From Hydrogenophaga sp. SL48 (GTDB taxonomy: Bacteria > Pseudomonadota > Gammaproteobacteria > Burkholderiales > Burkholderiaceae_C): a DNA stretch of 64,000 bases. A model generated the notes under the pieces. It ran no database searches, was not told where the DNA came from, and saw nothing but the letters and a program-made list of their open reading frames with translations. Below, one piece after another: positions 17,394 to 26,244 of the stretch. Position 1 is the first letter of the stretch. Every line of letters begins with the position of its first letter. The DNA is taken from positions 2,294,001 through 2,358,000 of the forward strand of contig NZ_CP063400.1 of NCBI RefSeq assembly GCF_021729865.1. The letters are read 5' to 3'. A program made the translations under genes and the position numbers.

Positions 17394-17858
17394 ATGTTCG
17401 ATCGAATATTCAACCTGATTCTTGTGGCCCTGGGTGTCGCGCTTTACTGGCATTCAGGCACCATGACCACCGACTTGACCAGTGGAAACATCGGTCCGGA
17501 AATCCTTCCCAGGGTGCTTGCCATCGCATTGATCATCACGGCCAGTCTGAACCTGGCCACGATCATGCGCAAACAACCGGCTGGCCGCATAAACGGGGGA
17601 AATGAAGATAGTGACGACCGCAGTGCGTACACCAAGTTTCTGATCCTCGTTGGCCTGCTGGTGGCCTATTCCCTGCTGCTGGAGCAGTTGGGCTACGTCA
17701 TTTCCACCTTCCTGTTCCTGCTGGCCGCTATCCAGACGATGGAGCGCGGCCGCCTGCTCAAGTCTGCGGTCATCTCAGCTGCGTTTGCTGGCGGCGTCTA
17801 CCTGCTGTACGTCAAGGTAGCTCTGGGCTCTCTGCCCCCCCTGCCGTTTCTTGAATAA
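17394..17858 (+). CDS. tctB: Tripartite tricarboxylate transporter small membrane subunit TctB
   Basis: A 154-residue integral membrane protein with about four hydrophobic segments (ILVALGVALYWHSG, ILPRVLAIALIITASLNL, FLILVGLLVAYSLLLEQLGYVISTFLFLLAA and the C-terminal LYVKVALG region), as in TctB. The family phrase GNIGPEILPRVLA is present. It works with TctA to import carboxylates with the Na+ or proton gradient. I use the ATG giving MFDRIFNL. tctA follows after 18 bp. Confidence 0.9.
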   Translation: MFDRIFNLILVALGVALYWHSGTMTTDLTSGNIGPEILPRVLAIALIITASLNLATIMRKQPAGRINGGNEDSDDRSAYTKFLILVGLLVAYSLLLEQLGYVISTFLFLLAAIQTMERGRLLKSAVISAAFAGGVYLLYVKVALGSLPPLPFLE

Positions 17859-17876
17859 CCCCTCATAAGGCTCGTT

Positions 17877-19400
17877 GTGGAAGCTCTTCAATACCTGTCG
17901 CAAGGTCTGGGGGTTGCATTGCAACCCATCAACCTGCTGTTTGCATTCATCGGTTGCCTGCTGGGCACCTTGGTCGGCGTCTTGCCTGGCATCGGCCCCA
18001 TCAGTGGTGTGGCGCTGCTCATTCCGGTTACCGCCTCCATCACCAGCGGCATGCCGGCAGCCGATGCCGCCACCAGCTCCATCATCCTGCTCGCTGGCGT
18101 GTACTACGGCGCCATGTATGGCGGCTCGACCACGGCCATCCTGATCAACACCCCGGGCGAGAACTCCTCAGTGTGCACCACCCTGGACGGTTACCAGATG
18201 GCCAAGCAGGGGCGCGCCGGGGTTGCCTTGGCCATCTGCGCCATTGCATCGTTTGTGGCCGGCCTGATCGCCTGTATCGGGCTGATTTTCCTGGCCCTAC
18301 CCCTGGCCGAGTTGTCGCTGAAATTCGGCCCAGCCGCCCAGTTCTCGCTGATGATTCTGGGTCTCTGTGCGCTGAGCAGTCTGGCTGCCAAGTCACAGCT
18401 CAAAGCCTTTGTCATGACACTGTGCGGGCTGATCCTGTCCACCGTGGGCGTGGACCCGATTTCGGGTGTCGCCCGCATGACTTTCGGATACACCGAGTTG
18501 TACAGTGGCATCGAGTTCCTGACGCTGGCGGTAGGCATGTTTGCTCTGGGTGAGGTCTTCAAAACCATCATCACGCGTGACTACGCATCTGGCGAACCGA
18601 TCCAGGTGGGCAGCCTCCTGCCCAGCGTGCAGGACTTGAAGGACAGCACCCCCTCCATCCTGCGCGGTTCGCTGCTTGGCTTCTTCCAAGGTCTCATCCC
18701 CGGCAGTGGCGCCACGCTGTGCTCGTTCATGGCCTACACAGTGGAAAAGAAACTGAGCAAGAACGGCAAGAACTTCGGCAAAGGCGCCATCGAAGGGGTG
18801 GCCGCCCCCGAGGCCGCCAACAACGCGGCAGCAGGCGGCGCCATGATCCCGTTGCTGACCCTGGGCATTCCCGGCACCGGCACCACCGCCGTGCTGATGG
18901 GGGCGCTGATCATGTTCAACATCACCCCCGGACCTCTGCTGTTCCAGGAACATCCGCAAGTGGCCTGGGGCCTGATCGCCAGCATGCTGGTGGGCAACGT
19001 GATGCTGCTGGTGCTCAACCTGCCCCTGGTCAAGGTGTTTGCCAAGGTCATCGAGACACCTCCCACCTACCTGATCCCAGGCATCCTGGCCATCTCGGTC
19101 TTTGGTGTGTACGCGGTGCAGGTCAGCATTTTCAACTTGTTGCTGATGATCGCCAGCGGCGTCGCGGCCTACTTCCTGGCCAAGAACGACTACCCGATCG
19201 CTCCGCTGGTGCTGGCGCTGATTCTGGGCCCCCTGATCGAGAACAACCTGCGTCGGGGCATGAACCTGTACAACGGCGACTGGTTCCAGTTCCTCTCGGA
19301 TCCTGCGTCGATTGTGTTCCTCACGATCGCTGTGCTCTGGGTGGGCATTCCGCAGGTCATGAAGCTTCGCGGCAAGACCGTTCTGGTTGAGGACGCATGA
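17877..19400 (+). CDS. tctA: Tripartite tricarboxylate transporter large permease TctA
   Basis: A 507-residue permease with about 11-12 TM segments. Family signatures: GVLPGIGPISGVALLIP, MYGGSTTAILINTPGENSSVCTTLDGY, GLIPGSGATLCSF and PEAANNAAAGGAMIPLLTLGIPGT. It starts with GTG shortly after tctB. The stop overlaps the start of the racemase-like gene (ATGA), so uptake and that enzyme are translated together, hinting that the imported acid is its substrate. Confidence 0.95.
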   Translation: MEALQYLSQGLGVALQPINLLFAFIGCLLGTLVGVLPGIGPISGVALLIPVTASITSGMPAADAATSSIILLAGVYYGAMYGGSTTAILINTPGENSSVCTTLDGYQMAKQGRAGVALAICAIASFVAGLIACIGLIFLALPLAELSLKFGPAAQFSLMILGLCALSSLAAKSQLKAFVMTLCGLILSTVGVDPISGVARMTFGYTELYSGIEFLTLAVGMFALGEVFKTIITRDYASGEPIQVGSLLPSVQDLKDSTPSILRGSLLGFFQGLIPGSGATLCSFMAYTVEKKLSKNGKNFGKGAIEGVAAPEAANNAAAGGAMIPLLTLGIPGTGTTAVLMGALIMFNITPGPLLFQEHPQVAWGLIASMLVGNVMLLVLNLPLVKVFAKVIETPPTYLIPGILAISVFGVYAVQVSIFNLLLMIASGVAAYFLAKNDYPIAPLVLALILGPLIENNLRRGMNLYNGDWFQFLSDPASIVFLTIAVLWVGIPQVMKLRGKTVLVEDA

Positions 19401-20065
19401 GCGACAAGGAAACGGCGCCTCGCGTGGTTCTCGTCCACGCGGTCCCGGTGGCCATGGCACCAGTGGAAGCGGCGTTCAAGCGCCTGTGGCCGCAGGTCCG
19501 TCGCAGCAATCTGCTCGACGATGGCCTGCCGGCCGATCTGGAGCGCGCGGGGCGGCTGACTCCCGAGCTGCATGAGCGCATTGCGCGCTTGGTGGATCAT
19601 GCCGTGGGCATTGGAGCCCAGGGCGTGTTGTTTACCTGCTCGGCGTTTGGTGATGCCATTGCGGCCGCTGCGGCACGAGCACCCATCCCGGTGCTCAAGC
19701 CGGACCAGGCCATGTTCGACGAGGCCCTGCAAGCAGGACGCCGCATAGGCATGCTTGCCACGTTTGCGCCAGCCGTGCCCAACATGGAGAGGGACTTTCG
19801 CGCAGCGGCAAAGCTCCGCGGCATCGACGTGGACATCGAGTCGGTTTGCGTGCCGGAGGCCATGAATGCCGCGCGGGCGGGCGATACCGTTCGGCACAAC
19901 CAGCTGCTTGTCGAAGCGACCTCTCGACTGGCTCATTGCGACGCGGTGATGCTGGCACAATTTTCCACGTCTGTAGCACTCGATGACGTGCAGTCGGTGC
20001 TGGCCTGCCCAGTGCTCAGCTCTCCCGATGCGGCTGTGGCCCTTCTGAAAAAGCAACTCGGCTGA
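19397..20065 (+). CDS. Aspartate/glutamate racemase superfamily protein (arylmalonate decarboxylase-like)
   Basis: A 222-residue protein of the Asp/Glu racemase fold. The first active-site cysteine is present in FTCSAFGDAI. In the matching C-terminal position there is no cysteine (VMLAQFSTSVAL), which is typical of arylmalonate decarboxylases and other one-cysteine relatives rather than two-cysteine racemases. It may decarboxylate or epimerise the acid brought in by TctABC. It is coupled to tctA through ATGA and lies in the same operon. Confidence 0.85.
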   Translation: MSDKETAPRVVLVHAVPVAMAPVEAAFKRLWPQVRRSNLLDDGLPADLERAGRLTPELHERIARLVDHAVGIGAQGVLFTCSAFGDAIAAAAARAPIPVLKPDQAMFDEALQAGRRIGMLATFAPAVPNMERDFRAAAKLRGIDVDIESVCVPEAMNAARAGDTVRHNQLLVEATSRLAHCDAVMLAQFSTSVALDDVQSVLACPVLSSPDAAVALLKKQLG

Positions 20066-20099
20066 CGCACCAGCAACAAGACCATCCGGGCGGAAATAG

Positions 20100-20696
20100 A
20101 TGGAAACTGGAATGCAATTGACAGAAAAACGCCCCGCATCGCGTTCGCAGATGTTTCTGGCCTTCAGCATTTTGTCCATGCAGGGCTTTGGCGGGGTCAT
20201 GGCCATCGCCCGCCGTGAACTGGTGGAGAAGCGAGGCTGGTTGACGCCGGAACGCTTCCTGGCCGACTGGGCGGTGGCGCACGTGCTGCCCGGCCCCAAT
20301 GTGGTCAACCTGTCTGTGATGGTGGGCGACCGGTTCTTTGGCTGGACCGGTGCCGTCGTGGCGGTGGCCGGCCTGTTCACTTTTCCTCTGCTTCTGGTCC
20401 TGCTGCTGGCCGTGGGCTTTGAGTCCTACGGCTCAATAACCGCTGTCCAGGGTGCCCTCAAAGGCATCGCCGCCGTGGTCACTGCGTTGATCGCCAGCAC
20501 AGCGGCCAAGATGCTGCCCTCCATGCGTGCGCATCCAGGCGGGCGGCTTTTCTGCCTGTTCTGCGGCATCGTCACGCTGGCACTGGTGCTGGTGCTGCGA
20601 TGGCCCCTGCCCTGGATCCTGGGCTCCGTGGGTCTGACCGCCTGGGCCTGGACCTATTACCGGCTTGGGGCCCACCCGAAGCCAGGCGCACGATGA
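20100..20696 (+). CDS. Chromate transporter, N-terminal-type half
   Basis: A 198-residue CHR-family membrane protein with the motif FGGVMAIARRELVEKRGWL then FLADWAVAHVLPGPNVVNLSVMVGDRF. Short CHR proteins work as a pair of separately coded halves. CHR proteins export chromate, but many members sit next to catabolic genes with unknown cargo. Its stop overlaps the second half by four bases (ATGA). Confidence 0.9.
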   Translation: METGMQLTEKRPASRSQMFLAFSILSMQGFGGVMAIARRELVEKRGWLTPERFLADWAVAHVLPGPNVVNLSVMVGDRFFGWTGAVVAVAGLFTFPLLLVLLLAVGFESYGSITAVQGALKGIAAVVTALIASTAAKMLPSMRAHPGGRLFCLFCGIVTLALVLVLRWPLPWILGSVGLTAWAWTYYRLGAHPKPGAR

Positions 20697-21271
20697 CCAA
20701 CGTCCCAGCTTTCGCCTGGAGCGACCTGCCCAGCCTGTGCCTGAACTTCGCCACGCTGTCCCTCATCTCCGTCGGCGGTGGCATGGCCGTGGTGCCTGAC
20801 ATGCACCGATTCCTGGTGCTTGAAAGCCGCTGGCTCACAGCGTCGCAGTTCAGCGACTCCGTGGCCCTGGCGCAGGTTGCGCCGGGCCCCAACATCCTGT
20901 TCGTGGCCCTGATGGGCTGGTACGCGTCGTCGCTTTCGCTGGGTGTCTGGGCCGCGCCGCTGGTGGCAACGCTGTGCCTGCTGTGCATGGTGGGCCCCAG
21001 CTCTGTACTGGCCTTGTACGCCTCGCGCTGGATGGAGCGGCACCATGAGGTGCGCAGCGTCAAAGCCTTCCACAACGGCCTTGCGCCGGTGGTGGTGGCC
21101 CTGCTGTTTTCGTCGGCGGTGTACGTCTACCCCTCCAAGACCATGACCTTGCACGATCTGGCGCTGGCGGTGTTGTGCCTGACGGCGTTCGTGCTGCTGC
21201 TCAAAACCCGCATGAACCTGATGCTGCTGTTGGTCGCCGGTGCCACCGCTGGTGCGCTGGGGCTGGTTTAA
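20693..21271 (+). CDS. Chromate transporter, C-terminal-type half
   Basis: A 192-residue CHR-family protein, partner of the preceding gene: FATLSLISVGGGMAVVPDMHRFL, then SDSVALAQVAPGPNILFVALMGWYA. It starts at the ATG in the ATGA overlap; longer forms have no family similarity. The two halves would form the antiparallel CHR unit. Its stop overlaps by four bases the end of the convergent GntR gene, so the two transcripts end tail to tail. Confidence 0.9.
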   Translation: MTNVPAFAWSDLPSLCLNFATLSLISVGGGMAVVPDMHRFLVLESRWLTASQFSDSVALAQVAPGPNILFVALMGWYASSLSLGVWAAPLVATLCLLCMVGPSSVLALYASRWMERHHEVRSVKAFHNGLAPVVVALLFSSAVYVYPSKTMTLHDLALAVLCLTAFVLLLKTRMNLMLLLVAGATAGALGLV

Positions 21272-22224
21272 GCGCCCCGTAGCGGCGCGCTCCGCCGCGG
21301 GATCGACCTTTCGGCCTGCCGTGGCTGGGGCGTCACCTCCGGCCCAAGCAAGGCGCGGATTTTTTCCAGATTTCTGATGGTGGCGTTCAGGTGCTCGCTC
21401 ATCGCGGCCGATGCGTCCATTAGCCGCTCTGCTTCAATCAGATCCAGGATATCCAGGTGCTGCTGGCAGTGCGCCGCGTACCGCACACGGTCCTTCATCG
21501 ACCGGTACGACAACAGGCGCCGCAGGCGGTGGACCCGACGTACAGCGTCGATGAAAAACGCGTTTCCTGAAGCCTGCACCAAGGCCTCGTGAAACAGCAC
21601 GCCCCGGTCGTGCAACTCCTCGGGCGTGGCGGTTTCGATGCCACCGTTCAGCAGTCGCCGCTCGGTGGCACGCAGGCGTGCGATCACCTGGGGATCCAGG
21701 TGGTAGCCAGGCTCCAGCAAGGCGGCAGGCTCCAGCGCCAGACGCAGCCGGTAGGACTTCAGCAGACTGCCGGGGGTGGTCAGGATGGCACTGAAGTCCC
21801 AGCCGTAGCCAGGGCGTTTCTGCATCCACCCTTCATCGGCAATCCGGTGCAGCAGGGTGTGCAGCTGACCGCCTGAGAGGCTGTACCTCGACCTCAGGTC
21901 AGCTTCGGTCACCTCGTCGGGCAAGACCCCATTGAGGCGGTCTTCCGCCAGCTGAAAGTACGCCGCGCTCAAGGAGTCGGTCTGCGAGACCTGGAACTCC
22001 GTCGCCAGCAACCTGGCGACCCGATCCAACGACGCGGCGAGAAAGAAGCCGCGGTTCGGCTCATGAACCACCACACCCTTTTCTTGCAGCCTGACCAACG
22101 CCTGGCTGACCGGGGTGCGCGACACCTTCAGGCGTCCGGCCAATGCGGCCGCCGTCAGGTGAGCCCCCTCGGCCAGCCCCTGATCAAGAACAGCTTCCAG
22201 TATCTGGCGCGCGAGCATGTTCAT
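21268..22224 (-). CDS. GntR family regulator with two winged-helix segments and FCD domain (2)
   Basis: A 318-residue relative of the regulator at 10783. It has the same architecture: a GntR winged helix at the N-terminus (LTAAALAGRLKVSRTPVSQALVRL), a second winged-helix-like segment (GVLPDEVTEADLRSRYSLSGGQLHTLLHRIADEGWMQKRPGYGWDF), and an FCD domain (EPAALLEPGYHL, FHEALVQASGNAFFIDAVRRV). The two proteins are clearly paralogous but not recent copies. It is divergent from the fourth Bug gene, with operator E between them, so it probably regulates that gene and itself. Confidence 0.92.
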   Translation of the reverse strand: MNMLARQILEAVLDQGLAEGAHLTAAALAGRLKVSRTPVSQALVRLQEKGVVVHEPNRGFFLAASLDRVARLLATEFQVSQTDSLSAAYFQLAEDRLNGVLPDEVTEADLRSRYSLSGGQLHTLLHRIADEGWMQKRPGYGWDFSAILTTPGSLLKSYRLRLALEPAALLEPGYHLDPQVIARLRATERRLLNGGIETATPEELHDRGVLFHEALVQASGNAFFIDAVRRVHRLRRLLSYRSMKDRVRYAAHCQQHLDILDLIEAERLMDASAAMSEHLNATIRNLEKIRALLGPEVTPQPRQAERSIPRRSAPLRGA

Positions 22225-22394
22225 CCTTCATTCGATTGGGAACCGCGGCAGTCGAAGACCAGGCATTGCACCAGAGTAATTCCCGCAACAAAACACGCAA
22301 AACCAAGGACATGGGATGAGTGATGGAACGCAAAAAAATTCATAGCTGATACAGACCAAGCATAGGCAGGACCACGGGTTTTCCACATCAGCAT

Positions 22395-22422
22395 TTTGTA
22401 TTTAATGACTCTAAAATGCAAC
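22395..22422. promoter_or_regulatory. Candidate operator E (shared palindrome)
   Basis: TTTGTAT, 14 bp, ATGCAAC: same half-sites and spacer as sites A-D and F. It lies 26 bp before the fourth Bug gene and 171 bp upstream of the divergent GntR/FCD gene. A TAAAAT box that could be the -10 overlaps its right half. Confidence 0.6.
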
Positions 22423-22447
22423 TTTCAACCCAACAGAAGCACCTACG

Positions 22448-23434
22448 ATGAAGCTCCTATCGCATCCGCTCGCTCGCGCCCTCGGACTCGCACTGGGCAT
22501 CGCCGCCCTCAGCCCTGCACAAGCGCAGGACTACCCATCCCGCAACGTGACCATCGTCGTGCCCTTCGGCGCAGGTGGCGGCGTGGACATCACCGCCCGC
22601 CTGCTGGCCGAGAAGCTGCGCACCACGCTGGGTGGCACGGTCATTGTGGAAAACAAGGCCGGCGGCAGCGGCATGATCGGCGCGCAGGCCGTGACCAAAG
22701 CCGCGCCGGACGGCCACACGCTGCTGCTGGGATCGGCCGGTGAAACCGCCATCAACCCCTTCGTCTACAAGGGCCGCATGCAGTACGACCCGACCAAGGA
22801 TCTGGTGCCAGTCACGCTGGTGGTGCGCGTGCCCAACGTGCTGGTGGTGGCCAACAAGCTGCCGGTGAAGAACACCGAAGAACTGATCGCGCACGCCAAG
22901 AAGAACCCGGGCAAGCTGTCCTACTCCACCAGCGGCGTGGGCAACCCGCAACACCTCAACGGCGAACTGCTCGAAGAGCTGGGTGGTGTCTTCATGGTTC
23001 ACATTCCCTACCGTGGCGCCGCAGCCCAGCTGGTGGACGTGACCTCCGGTCTGGTGGACATGACCTTCGTGAGCTACACGGCGGCCAAGTCCTTCATCCA
23101 GGCTGGCAAGGTAAAGCCGATCGCGGTGACCTCACCCACCCGTGCGTCGTTCGCACCCGAGCTGCCCGCCCTGGCCGAGCACAAGCCACTGGCCAAGTAC
23201 GCCCTGGAAAATTGGTTCGGCCTCTTCGCCCCCGCCGGCACGCCGGACGCCGTGGTTCAGAAGCTCAACGCCGCTGTGACCGCCGCGCTGAAGGACCCCG
23301 AGCTGGCCAAGAAGCTGCGTGAACAGGGTGGCGAACCTGCCCCCATGAGCCCGCAGCAATTCAAGGACTTCATCAAGAAGGAGTCCGTTCAGTTCGAACG
23401 CATCGTCACCTCCGCCAAGATCACGGCGGAGTGA
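22448..23434 (+). CDS. Bug family substrate-binding protein 4
   Basis: A 328-residue secreted protein: signal peptide ending LSPAQAQ at about residue 26, then DYPSRNVTIVVPFGAGGGVDITARLLAEKL, a classical Bug start. It is a single-gene unit under operator E, with no permease beside it, and so is likely an additional receptor for the one TctAB pair. The gene ends about 85 bp before the convergent eno gene. Confidence 0.94.
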   Translation: MKLLSHPLARALGLALGIAALSPAQAQDYPSRNVTIVVPFGAGGGVDITARLLAEKLRTTLGGTVIVENKAGGSGMIGAQAVTKAAPDGHTLLLGSAGETAINPFVYKGRMQYDPTKDLVPVTLVVRVPNVLVVANKLPVKNTEELIAHAKKNPGKLSYSTSGVGNPQHLNGELLEELGGVFMVHIPYRGAAAQLVDVTSGLVDMTFVSYTAAKSFIQAGKVKPIAVTSPTRASFAPELPALAEHKPLAKYALENWFGLFAPAGTPDAVVQKLNAAVTAALKDPELAKKLREQGGEPAPMSPQQFKDFIKKESVQFERIVTSAKITAE

Positions 23435-23519
23435 CAAGCCCGGGACCGGGGTGGCTTGGTCGAGCACCTCGGTCGGTTGGAGAACTTCGTTCCCTGAAGC
23501 CGAGAAGTGGAAGCCCCGA

Positions 23520-24818
<1,299 letters not shown>

Positions 24819-26225
24819 TCAAGCCTTTGCGATGTGAAGATAGTTGGTGGATCCCACCGTTCCAAAAGAAGTACCGGCGGCGACCGCCACCAGATCACCC
24901 ACGGCAGCCAGCCCCACCTGCCTGGCGAGTTGGCACGCGTTGTCGACGATGTCGGGCACCTGCTCAAGGGACTTCGCAGAGTGCACGGAGCGAACGCCCC
25001 ATGCGAGGCACAGCCGACGGGCCACACCCAGGTCCGGCGTCACGCTGAGGATGGGCGCGTTCGGCCGTTCACGCGATGCCCTGACACTGGAGGCACCCGA
25101 GCGGGTGTAGGTGACGACGCTGGCCAGTGGCAATTCGTCGGCAGCGACCCGAAGGGCGCGACACACCACGTCCGAGACGCTTCTGCCGCTTTCATGTCCC
25201 GCCAGCACACGGCCAGACTTGGCAGCGGGGTCCAACTCCACCTCGTTGATGATGCTGTTCATCATCGACACCGCCTCCACGGGATAGGCACCCGATGCAG
25301 ACTCGGCAGACAGCATCACGGCGTCAGCCCCGTCGTACACGGCAGTGGCCACATCAGACGCCTCAGCCCTGGTGGGGACGGGCGCCTCGATCATCGATTC
25401 CAGCATCTGGGTGGCCACGATGACGGGGCGTCCCTGTTCTCGGCAGACCCGGATGATTTCTTTCTGTATGCGGGGCACCCGCTGGGCTGGCAGCTCGACA
25501 CCCAGGTCGCCGCGCGCCACCATGATGGCGTCTGACAAGGCAACGATCTGGTCGAGCGATTCCAGCGCGGAAGGCTTCTCGATCTTTGCCAGCACCCCCG
25601 CGCGTCCCTGAACCAGCGAGCGCAGTTCGGCCATGTCTTCAGGGCGTTGCACAAAGGACAGTGCCACCCAGTCGACCCCCATATCCAGCCCCACCTGCAG
25701 GTCCAGCCGATCCTTCTCGGTCAGCGCAGACAGTGGCAGCACCACCTGTGGGACGTTCACCCCTTTGCGATCGGACACCACGCCCCCCGCCACCACCGTG
25801 GTCTGGGCATGCTCGTCACTGCAATCCACAACCCGGAGCCGGACCTTGCCGTCGTTGATCAGCAGATCCGTCCCGGGAACCAGGGCCTTGAAGATCTCCG
25901 GGTGGGGCATCTGGACCCCGTTCTGGTCACCGATCACCGGCGCCAGGGAGAGGCGAAAACCGTCCCCGGCTTTCAGCGTGACAGGACCCGCTTGAAACAC
26001 CCCGATCCGAAGTTTGGGACCTTGCAGATCCTGGAGCACGCCGATGGGCCGACCGACCCGGCGCTCGACAGCTCGAATGCGAGCCATGCGAAGCGCGTGC
26101 TGTTCATGGGTGCCATGGCTGAAGTTCAGGCGGAAGACATCGGCGCCAGCGTTCAGCAATGCCTCGATGGAGGCCTCGCTGTCGCTGGAAGGCCCCAGGG
26201 TGGCCACGATCTTGGCGCGTCTCAT
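24819..26225 (-). CDS. pyk: Pyruvate kinase
   Basis: A 468-residue pyruvate kinase, phosphoenolpyruvate plus ADP to pyruvate plus ATP. Landmarks: RRAKIVATLGPSSDS, VFRLNFSHGTHE, VLQDLQGPKLRIG, LAKIEKPSALESLD with the catalytic lysine, MVARGDLGVELP, ATQMLESMI and AVMLSAESASGAYP. The start is MRRAKIV, 19 bases after the gapN stop. It is the middle gene of the operon and should act with the adjacent enolase. Effector-site residues were not judged. Confidence 0.97.
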   Translation of the reverse strand: MRRAKIVATLGPSSDSEASIEALLNAGADVFRLNFSHGTHEQHALRMARIRAVERRVGRPIGVLQDLQGPKLRIGVFQAGPVTLKAGDGFRLSLAPVIGDQNGVQMPHPEIFKALVPGTDLLINDGKVRLRVVDCSDEHAQTTVVAGGVVSDRKGVNVPQVVLPLSALTEKDRLDLQVGLDMGVDWVALSFVQRPEDMAELRSLVQGRAGVLAKIEKPSALESLDQIVALSDAIMVARGDLGVELPAQRVPRIQKEIIRVCREQGRPVIVATQMLESMIEAPVPTRAEASDVATAVYDGADAVMLSAESASGAYPVEAVSMMNSIINEVELDPAAKSGRVLAGHESGRSVSDVVCRALRVAADELPLASVVTYTRSGASSVRASRERPNAPILSVTPDLGVARRLCLAWGVRSVHSAKSLEQVPDIVDNACQLARQVGLAAVGDLVAVAAGTSFGTVGSTNYLHIAKA

Positions 26226-26244
26226 GTTGGGCAAAAGCCTCTCC

